Positions 1 to 6,470 of a DNA stretch of 7,753 bases are shown here, one piece after another. Source of the stretch: Treponema sp. (lineage in GTDB: Bacteria > Spirochaetota > Spirochaetia > Treponematales > Breznakiellaceae); NCBI GenBank assembly GCA_031284385.1, contig JAISZZ010000197.1, positions 1 through 7,753 on the forward strand, in the 5' to 3' direction. The notes under the pieces are model-generated. The model was not told the origin of the DNA. It was given only the letters and a program-made list of their open reading frames with translations, and did no database searches. Made by a program: the position numbers and the translations under genes. Position 1 is the stretch's first letter. Every line of letters begins with the position of its first letter.

Positions 1-323
1 TCTATCGCGACACGGGTCTGCGGGTAGAAAGTACGAACCGCTATTGCGTTTGCGACAACTTCCTGCACATAAGGAACGCCAAGCGCGTCCGCTATGGGTT
101 TTCCGCCCGAACCGCACACCGCGGCGCAAAATAGGGCATCCGAAAATCTAAATCTAATATCTGATAATACAGATTTAACTGTTTCCGCTTGGCAAGCGTG
201 ATGCCTTTTATACGCGGAAAATAGAATATTTTTTTGTTTAGCTTCCATCACAACAGCTTTTACGGTCGTTGACCCTATATCGAGGCCGAGTCGTAAATGC
301 AAACTATTAACGGACATAGACAT
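1..323 (-). CDS. Acyl-CoA dehydratase activase-like ATPase (BadF/BadG/BcrA/BcrD family), N-terminal part only
   Basis: Only about 107 N-terminal codons lie in the window; the gene continues past base 1. The translation shows an ASKHA-type phosphate-binding loop, DIGSTTVK at residues 15-22. A YKRHHA segment follows near residues 38-43, then a CGSGG motif and a VQEVVANAIA segment just before the edge. This order matches the ATP-binding activator domain of 2-hydroxyacyl-CoA dehydratase systems. The RHHA motif particularly recalls the large multidomain activases of anaerobes. Known members use ATP hydrolysis, usually with a [4Fe-4S] cluster, to inject a low-potential electron into a dehydratase; whether this one does cannot be judged from the N-terminus. 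The ATG at 323 is chosen because AAAGG (330-334, minus strand) sits 6 nt upstream; a second ATG two codons later is possible. The gene is divergent from gltD. Family assignment is confident; substrate and full domain set are unknown. Confidence 0.85.
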   Translation of the reverse strand, partial: MSMSVNSLHLRLGLDIGSTTVKAVVMEAKQKNILFSAYKRHHACQAETVKSVLSDIRFRFSDALFCAAVCGSGGKPIADALGVPYVQEVVANAIAVRTFYPQTRVAI

Positions 324-439
324 ATTTTACCTTTAAAAAAATCACATTTGGAACTCTATACAGATGGGGCAAGTCAGTTGTATTACATTCGCACATACGC
401 TATTTTTTGTCAATAGGCCGGTGGGAATACCCCAGTAGT

Positions 440-468
440 TTTACATTTATGACTGTAGTCTGTGTAAT
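440..468 (+). promoter_or_regulatory. Candidate sigma70-type promoter just upstream of structured repeat copy A
   Basis: TTTACA (440-445) and TGTAAT (463-468) each match consensus at five of six positions and are separated by exactly 17 nt. Transcription would start near 475, a few bases before the first G-run of repeat copy A. The proposed -10 box lies inside the left arm of the inverted repeat flanking copy A. A weaker alternative is TTGTAT (378-383) with TATTTT (401-406), also 17 nt apart. AT-rich intergenic DNA throws up such matches by chance, so this is tentative. Confidence 0.35.
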
Positions 469-618
469 CCGTGGATAGGATTGGGGGGTAGCGTAAGACG
501 GCGCAGCCGGCTGTAGCGAGGGGGGCGCGAGTCGAAAGCGGCTATATGCCGCAAATGGTATGGAAATAGCGCCCCCCTTTATATTAAAAATGTCCATAAA
601 TTACACTGATTTCACAGA
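459..618. repeat. Short inverted repeats flanking structured repeat copy A
   Basis: The reverse complement of 459-473 reads CACGGATTACACAGA, and 604-618 reads CACTGATTTCACAGA: 13 of 15 identical. The two arms face each other on either side of copy A. They resemble low-complexity ATTACACAGAT-type intergenic repeats, so they may be an older repeat family into which copy A was inserted rather than the true ends of one element. No matching arms surround copy B. Confidence 0.4.
483..580 (+). repeat. Structured dispersed repeat, copy A
   Basis: This element shares ordered exact blocks with 7607-7701. They are GGGGGGTAGC, AGGGGGGCGCG, GCGGCTATATGCCG, ATGGAAA and AGCGCCCCCCTTT, with variable spacers between them. 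GGGGGGCGC (520-528) pairs perfectly with GCGCCCCCC (569-577), giving a 9-bp GC stem followed by TTTATATTA. The stem encloses a smaller hairpin, either GCGGC/GCCGC around TATAT (538-552) or ATGCCG with TGGTAT (546-551 with 556-561, two G-U pairs). The outer stem plus T-tract resembles an intrinsic terminator. However, no gene ends upstream on this strand, because the element lies between two divergent genes, about 200 bp before gltD. It could be a small RNA, a leader or attenuator structure for gltD, or a non-autonomous mobile repeat. The repeat itself is certain; its role is unknown. Confidence 0.85.
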
Positions 619-689
619 TGAATACAGATTTTTCATTCTCAAACCTCATAATTTGTGTAGTCGGTAGATATATTGTGGCGTACACGCTC

Positions 690-723
690 TATTTTTTTTA
701 TCATGTTTTTTATATGATATTAT
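690..723 (+). promoter_or_regulatory. AT-rich stretch with hairpin and weak -10 candidates upstream of gltD
   Basis: An AT-rich run contains a small inverted repeat, TATCAT (699-704) with ATGATA (714-719), and two overlapping -10-like hexamers, TATGAT (713-718) and TATTAT (718-723). No good -35 box is present at the right spacing. This is the likeliest place for the gltD promoter, giving a leader of about 50-60 nt, but the call rests on base composition and -10 matches only. Confidence 0.25.
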
Positions 724-781
724 AACGCGGTGTCAAAATCTGGCATTGATGGCCGTTTGAAAACGATTAAAGGCGGAATGT

Positions 782-2230
782 ATGGGTGACCCAAAAGGTT
801 TTTTGAAGGTAAAGCGCAAAGTTTCCGGTTACAGGCCGGTGGAAGAGCGGATTAACGATTATAGCGAAGTTGAAGAGCAGTTGCCGGAGGAAGAACGGCG
901 GGCGCAGGCAAGCCGTTGCATGGATTGCGCCGTGCCGTTCTGCCATTGGGCATGCCCACTCTCAAACGTTATGCCTGAGTATCAGGACAGAGTTTTTCGT
1001 GGGGATTGGGCGGGCGCGTGGGCGCTGCTACAGGAAAGACATCCGTTCCCGGAATTTACGGGGCGCGTGTGTCCGGCGCTTTGCGAGGCTTCCTGTATAC
1101 TGGGTGCAAACGATGAATCGGTTACGATACGTCAAAACGAGCTTGCCGTCATAGAAAAAGCGTTTGAAGCAGGGCTTGTAAAGCCCCGCCCCCCCAAAAA
1201 ACGAAACGGAAAGCGTGTGGCCATTGTTGGAGGCGGCCCCGCCGGTCTATCCGCAGCGTATTTTTTGAACCGTTCAGGCTTTAACATTACGGTTTATGAG
1301 GCGGATAGGAGTGTAGGCGGCTATTTGCGTTACGGAATCCCTAATTTCAAGCTGGGAAAAGACTTTATCGACCGTAGAATCTCGGTAATGATGGCGGAAG
1401 GCGTTGTTTTTAAGACAAATACCCGTATTGGCTCCGGGCGTTATGCGTTTGGAACCACAGGTCGAGGTGCCGAAACCGTTGATGCCCGAAAGCTGGAAAC
1501 TGAATACGACTTGTTGCTTTTGACGATAGGAGCGCGGGAGCCGCGCGATATTTCTGCCCCGGGCAGAGAACTGAGCGGCATCGTGCAGGCTTTGGACTTT
1601 CTTTCCCTGCAAAACCGCACTTTAGCGACGGAACGGGACGGCTTTGAGCCGGTAACCGCGTTCGGCAAAAAGGTTCTTGTGATAGGCGGCGGAGATACCG
1701 GCTCGGACTGCGTAGGCACGGCCAATAGGCAGGGAGCGGAAAAAGTTACGCAAATCGAAGTGATGCCTAAGCCGCCGAAACACCGCATCCCAAACCAGCC
1801 GTGGCCGCTCTGGCCTACATTGTTCAAAACTTCAAGCTCCCATCAGGAGGGTTGCGAGCGGCTTTGGTCTGTAAACACCAAGGCGTTTTGCGGCGAAAAC
1901 GGCAGGGTTTCATCAGTGGATGCCTGCAAGGTTGAATCCGTCATCGAAAACGGACGCCCCGTATTCAAAGAAGTTGCCGGTTCAGCTTTCAAAATTGAAG
2001 CTGATCTTGTGCTGCTTGCCATGGGTTTTACTCATGTTGTTCAGGACGGGCTTGTAAGCGACCTCGCGCTCGAAACGGACGAGCGCGGCAATATCCGCAC
2101 GAGGGGAAGTTTCCATACCTCAAACCCCAAAGTTTGGGCGGCGGGCGATTCGCGGAACGGCGCGAGCCTTGTTGTGCGGGCTCTTGCGGACGGTAAGGCC
2201 GCCGCAGAAGCCATCATAGAAACTCTGTAA
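782..2230 (+). CDS. gltD: Glutamate synthase (NADPH) small subunit, GltD-like
   Basis: A 482-residue flavoprotein, close to the usual GltD length of about 470-490. In the family this subunit oxidises NADPH through FAD and passes electrons via iron-sulfur clusters to the glutamate-forming large subunit in the cytoplasm. The N-terminal ferredoxin-like domain carries Cys46, Cys49, Cys54 and Cys58, then Cys97, Cys101 and Cys105. The FAD-binding motif VGGGPAG spans residues 149-155, the NADPH-binding motif GGGDTGSD spans 302-309, and the FAD-contacting AAGD segment is near 453-456. The segment between the two nucleotide-binding motifs (about 213-240) appears somewhat expanded. The ATG at 782 is supported by AAAGG (769-773) 8 nt upstream; the ATG at 778 hits a stop at once. 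No gltB lies beside it, so it may serve a distant large subunit or act as a GltD-like oxidoreductase with another partner, such as those of the NfnB or AegA type. Confidence 0.92.
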   Translation: MGDPKGFLKVKRKVSGYRPVEERINDYSEVEEQLPEEERRAQASRCMDCAVPFCHWACPLSNVMPEYQDRVFRGDWAGAWALLQERHPFPEFTGRVCPALCEASCILGANDESVTIRQNELAVIEKAFEAGLVKPRPPKKRNGKRVAIVGGGPAGLSAAYFLNRSGFNITVYEADRSVGGYLRYGIPNFKLGKDFIDRRISVMMAEGVVFKTNTRIGSGRYAFGTTGRGAETVDARKLETEYDLLLLTIGAREPRDISAPGRELSGIVQALDFLSLQNRTLATERDGFEPVTAFGKKVLVIGGGDTGSDCVGTANRQGAEKVTQIEVMPKPPKHRIPNQPWPLWPTLFKTSSSHQEGCERLWSVNTKAFCGENGRVSSVDACKVESVIENGRPVFKEVAGSAFKIEADLVLLAMGFTHVVQDGLVSDLALETDERGNIRTRGSFHTSNPKVWAAGDSRNGASLVVRALADGKAAAEAIIETL

Positions 2231-2283
2231 TAGGAACATGGAAACACACGTCCGTTTGGTCATGTTATTTCATAACGTTCCTA
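2231..2283. terminator. Hairpin in the convergent gap between gltD and sbcC
   Basis: The 58-bp gap between the two converging genes contains nested inverted repeats. AACATG (2235-2240) pairs with CATGTT (2261-2266), with AAAC (2242-2245) and GTTT (2254-2257) stacked inside. An alternative outer pair joins TAGGAAC (2231-2237) to GTTCCTA (2277-2283). The position suits a bidirectional terminator. Neither strand has a clear T-tract after the stem, so efficient intrinsic termination is doubtful. Confidence 0.4.
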
Positions 2284-2288
2284 ATTAG

Positions 2289-5048
2289 CTATGCTTTTGA
2301 TACACCGCAGCCGGATAGACGGCTTCTGCCGCCTCCGGTTTTTACAACTTCTATGCTGGCCGCTATATGTTCATGAAGTTCTTCAACATGGGAAATTATT
2401 CCGGTCAGCTTGCCTTGATACTGCTTTAGCCCGTTGAGTATGTTTATTGTCAGCTCTAGGCTTTCCTTATCCAATGTGCCGAAACCTTCGTCAAGAAAAA
2501 ATGAATCTATGCTGAGTTTTGATGAATTTAATTTTGACAATCCCAATGCGAGCGACAGAGAGAGCATGAATCTTTCTCCGCCCGACAGGTTCGTTATGCT
2601 GCGTTCTATAGAGCCTTGATACCGGTCAATTATCAGCGGCAAAAGCTCGTCATTGTCCTGCCGGCAGTTCATTATATAACGCTGGCCGCTCATGCTGAGC
2701 AAATAGTCATTCGCGTTTTGAATAAGAAATTTTAACGTCAAAGCCTGCACGTAATTTTTGAATTTCCAGCCGTCAACTCCGCCTATCCAGTCATCCATCC
2801 ATTTCCATCTGCCGCAAATTTCTTTTTGCGCGTTTATCTTTTCAATAATATCGCTTTTTCGCAGTTTATTGTTATTATTTATTTCTATTTGTTTTTCCAG
2901 TCCGCCTATTTCTTTATTAATTTCCTCGACTGAAGAGGAAATCATCTCTTTTTCATTTTTAATATTGCGGTACTGGTTGTCCGGCAGCGGCGGCAATTTT
3001 TTCAAATCATCCATAAATCGTGTCTTTTGTTCTTCCGCATTGTTTAATTCTGTAGAAAGATAAATTTTCGCACGCTCAATCCGCGTTATTTCTTCAGTAG
3101 TCCAATTAAATGATTTCCACGCATCGTATGAATCAAAACCATGTTCAGCAAAAGCATTTTCCATCAGGGATTGTTTTTGCTCAAAAATTTGTTGCAAAAA
3201 TTTGTTTTGCTCTTCTTTTTCAATCAACAGCCTTGTATAATTTTCCTCGTCCCGTTTGTAATCCGATAATTGTTTGTCTATTCTTCCAAGATTTTCCGTT
3301 GAAACCGCAGCCCGCCTTTTAAGCGCCTGTTCAAACTGATCAATGTCGTCCGCCACGACAATAGCGGCGCGTTCCTCTTTTAGTATGGCGGACTGTTTTT
3401 CATAATCCATAGATTCGTTTTGTAATGTTTCTATCTGGCTTTCCGCGCTTTCTCTTGTCGCCTGAGCCGCAGCCTGCCCTGTTTCCAATCCTGAAAGGCC
3501 GGTTTCTGCCTGTGATTTTTCGATTTCAAGCTTTTCAAGCGACTTCTCCGCGTCCGCCACCGCCCGTTTTAATTTGGAATTTTCCAGTTGAAGTTTTTTT
3601 AGCTGCTCCTGCTTTTCATGTAATTCAGTTTCGTTATCACAAAAAGGGTGTTCATGCGAACCGCACAACGGACAGGGCTCTCCGTCACGCAAAGAGCCGC
3701 GGTTTTCCGCAAACGAGACTGTAGATGAAAATACCGAAAGCGATGCCATGCTTTCTCCGATACTTTCCATCCGCACCCTGTTTTCTCCTGTTTCCTCTTT
3801 TAACGCGCCGATTTTATTTTTTAATCCGTCGATGCGATTCTGTAAATCTTTTGCCCTTTCCGCGTTCATCATAAAATCCGCGCTAAGTTTATCACTTGTT
3901 TGTTTAAGTTCTTGTATCTTGACGCGCCTGTATGAAATATGATTTTTTGTTTCTTGTATCCGCACGTCAAGCTCACGTGCGCGTTTGATCCGCGGCTCGT
4001 TTTCACTTAACTCTTTCAGCGCCTCTTCATTTTCCCGCGCCGCGGCGTTTTTTGCCGGAAGAAGTCCTGAATGTTTTTTTCCGGCGGTATCAATGTCAAG
4101 AGTTATTTTTTTTATCTCGACTTCCAATTTTTCTTTTTCGTATTTAGTTTGATCGAACTGTAAAATGATATTCGCTATAGAACCTGCCTTTTTTGCCCGC
4201 TCAAGATTGGCGAATCTTTCTTTTTCAAGAACAACTTCCTGCTGTAAACCGTCAATTTTTTTATTTAAAATAAATATTTCTTTCTGTATTTTATCGTATT
4301 CGTCATACTGTTTTAACTGTAAATCGATTATATTTAACCACACTTTTTTTTCTTCAACAGAAGCATAATCAGATTTTATTTTTTCAAGAAGCTCTGATTC
4401 CGCGAATTCGGACATCACAGGGATCTCCGCCGTTTTGTATTTTAACACATCTAATTTACCGTCTTCATCGCTTCTTCGCCGGTGAATCGCCGCGCCTATC
4501 ATCGAATATATCTGCGTTCTGCTTATTTTTTCAAGAATCTCCGAGCGTTGTTTTTTTTCCGCTGTTAGAAATGCGTCAAATTTTCCCTGCGGTAGCAGCA
4601 CGGCGCTTGTAAACTGCTCAAAATCCATACCCACTATAGAAATAATTTTATCATTCACATCGCTGATTTTTTCCGCGAGAACCGTTTCATTTTTTCCAAG
4701 CTGATAAAAGCGCCGCGTACAGCCGGTTTGAAAATCAAGTCCACTTTTTGACCTTTTATGTTCCCAATATGAGCGGTACTGTATGCCGCCGGTTTCAAAA
4801 TCGGCCTGCGCGAAACAAGACCCCGTTCCTTTTGTCATTACCTCATTTTGCATTTTATTAAATGATGTCTGTCTTGAAGTTTTGCCGTACAGCGCGAGGC
4901 ATAACGCATCGAGAATTGAGGTTTTACCAGCGCCTGTCGCGCCGTGCAATATAAAAAGCCCGCTGTTAAAATCCGGATCGGTAAAATCTATTTTCCAAAC
5001 TCCCGCGAGTGAATTGATATTTTTAAAAACCAAATTGAGTATTTTCAT
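2289..5048 (-). CDS. sbcC: Exonuclease subunit SbcC (Rad50-like SMC-type ATPase)
   Basis: A 919-residue ABC/SMC-type ATPase, shorter than E. coli SbcC (about 1050) but complete. The N-terminal half-domain has a Walker A motif, GATGAGKTS, at residues 36-44, and a Q-loop region with QGKF at 154-157. Long Lys/Glu-rich coiled-coil arms run from roughly 165 to 740. They are broken by the zinc-hook sequence CPLC (Cys459, Cys462), close to the middle. The C-terminal half carries the ABC signature LSGGE (821-825), Walker B FLDEG with Asp853-Glu854, the D-loop GTLD, and the switch His887. In the family, SbcC dimers join SbcD into an ATP-dependent nuclease that opens DNA hairpins and trims blocked or protein-bound ends. 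TAAGGATGG (5056-5064, minus strand) supplies the ribosome binding site and contains the sbcD stop codon, so translation is probably coupled. The gene is more AT-rich than gltD. Confidence 0.96.
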   Translation of the reverse strand: MKILNLVFKNINSLAGVWKIDFTDPDFNSGLFILHGATGAGKTSILDALCLALYGKTSRQTSFNKMQNEVMTKGTGSCFAQADFETGGIQYRSYWEHKRSKSGLDFQTGCTRRFYQLGKNETVLAEKISDVNDKIISIVGMDFEQFTSAVLLPQGKFDAFLTAEKKQRSEILEKISRTQIYSMIGAAIHRRRSDEDGKLDVLKYKTAEIPVMSEFAESELLEKIKSDYASVEEKKVWLNIIDLQLKQYDEYDKIQKEIFILNKKIDGLQQEVVLEKERFANLERAKKAGSIANIILQFDQTKYEKEKLEVEIKKITLDIDTAGKKHSGLLPAKNAAARENEEALKELSENEPRIKRARELDVRIQETKNHISYRRVKIQELKQTSDKLSADFMMNAERAKDLQNRIDGLKNKIGALKEETGENRVRMESIGESMASLSVFSSTVSFAENRGSLRDGEPCPLCGSHEHPFCDNETELHEKQEQLKKLQLENSKLKRAVADAEKSLEKLEIEKSQAETGLSGLETGQAAAQATRESAESQIETLQNESMDYEKQSAILKEERAAIVVADDIDQFEQALKRRAAVSTENLGRIDKQLSDYKRDEENYTRLLIEKEEQNKFLQQIFEQKQSLMENAFAEHGFDSYDAWKSFNWTTEEITRIERAKIYLSTELNNAEEQKTRFMDDLKKLPPLPDNQYRNIKNEKEMISSSVEEINKEIGGLEKQIEINNNNKLRKSDIIEKINAQKEICGRWKWMDDWIGGVDGWKFKNYVQALTLKFLIQNANDYLLSMSGQRYIMNCRQDNDELLPLIIDRYQGSIERSITNLSGGERFMLSLSLALGLSKLNSSKLSIDSFFLDEGFGTLDKESLELTINILNGLKQYQGKLTGIISHVEELHEHIAASIEVVKTGGGRSRLSGCGVSKA

Positions 5049-5055
5049 TTAATAT

Positions 5056-5064
5056 CCATCCTTA
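5056..5064 (-). promoter_or_regulatory. sbcC ribosome binding site overlapping the sbcD stop codon
   Basis: Read on the minus strand, TAAGGATGG contains the TAA that ends sbcD and an AAGGA Shine-Dalgarno core 10 nt before the sbcC ATG. The overlap suggests that ribosomes finishing sbcD re-initiate on sbcC, keeping the two subunits in proportion. Confidence 0.7.
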
Positions 5065-6309
5065 CAATAATCCATTTTCATTCACAATAACATCTGTATA
5101 TAATTCATTAAACATCTTCAAAAATATTGTTGTGTTTTCCGCGTCAATTTTTTCTTCATCTAGGAATTTTTTGAAAACAGAAACCGGATCAAGCGATGAA
5201 AGATCGCCGCCCTCCTCGCCGCGCCAATCCCCGCTGTTCTGCCGGACGCGCATATCTTGTTTTACAAGAATTTTATATGCGGGCGCCGCCGCCTCCAGCA
5301 TCTGCGTATTGTCAATATTATTCCAGAATTTGGATAGATCGCCATCGTATTCCGTAACCTGAATCTCTATCCATACGGCTTTTCCACTCTCGCGTATTTT
5401 TTCAAGCTCGCGGAGAATTTCGTCTGGTTTTCCTTTGATCTGCCTGAGTTCCTGCCATACGGGGATTTCTTTTAATTGAATCTCAGGCTTAGTTCCGCAG
5501 CCGCCGTCAAAAGACAGGATAACGACATACTTTGCGCTGCTCGCCTCGTCAAAGCTCATGGACAGGGGAGAGCCGGAATAACGAATATGCGCCGCACCGC
5601 TTACCGCCTGACTTCTATGCAAATGACCAAGCGCGTAGTAATCGGCATCAGGCAGCGCGGCGGCGGGCAGTCCCCGAAGATTGCCGACCTCACGAGTGCG
5701 CTCGGAATAGTCGTCAGATTTTTTGCTGCCGTCAAGATAAAAATGCCCCGTCATAAGTACCGGCGCGTTTTTTGTTCTCGCGGCTTCATACGCTTTGTGG
5801 TAAAAATCGCCGGCAGCGGCGTTGTACTGCGCGGAAAGAAAATCGCTTGTTCCCGGTTTTACCGATAAATCTTTTTCACGTAAAAAAGGGATGGCGCAGA
5901 TTACAAGTCCAGTTTGAGCATCTTCAGTTTTGCCGTTAATTTCAAATATGAGTTTTTCGGGTTTTTCCGTGTCAACTGCCGAAACAATATGTATTTTAAG
6001 TTTCGAGAGTATGGCGGAAGGAGCGTCTAAAAAGAGCCGCGAATCATGATTTCCCGCAATTATAAAAACTTCCGGCGCATTTTTCAATTTTATAGCTCCA
6101 GCGAGAAAATCGTAATATAATTTTTGTGCGCTTGCGGAAGGCGCGTACACGTCAAAAATATCACCTGAAATAACAAGTACATCTATGTTTTCAGTTTTTA
6201 TTGTTTCCAAAAGCCACAATAAGAACTGTTCGTGCTCATCTTTTCTGTCTTCGTTATGAAGTATCGCGCCAAGATGCCAGTCGGACGTGTGTAATACTTT
6301 TATGGACAA
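5062..6309 (-). CDS. sbcD: Exonuclease subunit SbcD (Mre11-like nuclease), TTG start
   Basis: A 415-residue calcineurin-like metallophosphoesterase, normal for SbcD (about 380-430). The two-metal active-site motifs appear in order: SDWH (Asp10, His12), GDIFD (Asp50), GNHD (Asn87, His88), GH (His189) and GHLH (His229, His231). YSGSP (244-248) is a further family signature, followed by a capping and SbcC-binding C-terminal region. In the family it is the Mn-dependent 3'-5' exonuclease and hairpin endonuclease of the SbcCD complex. The start is TTG at 6309. It is supported by a strong Shine-Dalgarno sequence, AAGGGGG (6317-6323), 7 nt upstream, and by the conserved strand KVLHTSDWH beginning at residue 4; no nearby ATG would keep this strand. 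It is followed after 13 nt by sbcC. A perfect inverted repeat lies 22 bp upstream of the start. Confidence 0.96.
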   Translation of the reverse strand: MSIKVLHTSDWHLGAILHNEDRKDEHEQFLLWLLETIKTENIDVLVISGDIFDVYAPSASAQKLYYDFLAGAIKLKNAPEVFIIAGNHDSRLFLDAPSAILSKLKIHIVSAVDTEKPEKLIFEINGKTEDAQTGLVICAIPFLREKDLSVKPGTSDFLSAQYNAAAGDFYHKAYEAARTKNAPVLMTGHFYLDGSKKSDDYSERTREVGNLRGLPAAALPDADYYALGHLHRSQAVSGAAHIRYSGSPLSMSFDEASSAKYVVILSFDGGCGTKPEIQLKEIPVWQELRQIKGKPDEILRELEKIRESGKAVWIEIQVTEYDGDLSKFWNNIDNTQMLEAAAPAYKILVKQDMRVRQNSGDWRGEEGGDLSSLDPVSVFKKFLDEEKIDAENTTIFLKMFNELYTDVIVNENGLL

Positions 6310-6316
6310 ACTGCTT

Positions 6317-6323
6317 CCCCCTT
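6317..6323 (-). promoter_or_regulatory. Strong sbcD ribosome binding site that fixes a TTG start
   Basis: On the minus strand AAGGGGG precedes TTG by 7 nt. The match is strong enough to offset the weak start codon, and it decides the sbcD start because no ATG or GTG lies at a suitable distance. Confidence 0.75.
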
Positions 6324-6331
6324 TTCAATAG

Positions 6332-6362
6332 AGTTGTTCAAAAGCTACAGTTTTGAACAACT
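6332..6362. repeat. Perfect 12-bp inverted repeat in the sbcD leader
   Basis: AGTTGTTCAAAA (6332-6343) is exactly complementary to TTTTGAACAACT (6351-6362), with a 7-nt loop. It lies just upstream of the sbcD ribosome binding site and could be an operator, an mRNA leader hairpin, or one copy of a dispersed palindrome. No T-tract follows on either strand, so it is not a convincing terminator. It does not fit the classical GAAC-N4-GTTC LexA box. Confidence 0.7.
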
Positions 6363-6434
6363 TTCGGTAAAACTTGCAAAATACAGCGCATTTTTCACAG
6401 CGCTTGCTGCGACTCATTCGATAACTCAGCCGTG

Positions 6435-6464
6435 TTGTCAAACAAATCTTATTCATTCTATAAT
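6435..6464 (+). promoter_or_regulatory. Near-consensus promoter giving a leaderless HD-hydrolase mRNA
   Basis: TTGTCA (6435-6440, five of six consensus bases) and a perfect TATAAT (6459-6464) are separated by 18 nt. The usual start point, about 7 nt after the -10 box, falls on 6471, which is the GTG directly followed by ATG that opens the next gene. There is no Shine-Dalgarno sequence in the 6 nt between. The promoter would therefore make a transcript with little or no 5' leader. Confidence 0.7.
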
Positions 6465-6470
6465 TAGCGC

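Noticed and set aside
382..413. Perfect TTGACA on the minus strand (408-413) as a promoter for the activase gene
   Set aside because: The best -10-like hexamer, TGTAAT (382-387, minus strand), is 20 nt away, too far for a standard promoter, and no better box is present.
400..597. A 65-codon minus-strand frame running through repeat copy A, with a partly similar frame through copy B
   Set aside because: The similar peptides simply reflect the shared repeat DNA. The copies differ by a 1-nt indel inside the compared stretch, there is no ribosome binding site, and the sequence is GC-stem material rather than protein-like.
2434..5052. Several plus-strand frames of 60-100 codons opposite sbcC
   Set aside because: They are antisense shadows of an intact SbcC frame with all family motifs, and show hydrophobic or Ser-rich translations without recognisable domains.
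5132..5868. Plus-strand frames opposite sbcD
   Set aside because: They are antisense to a complete SbcD with every catalytic motif; no independent coding signal was seen.
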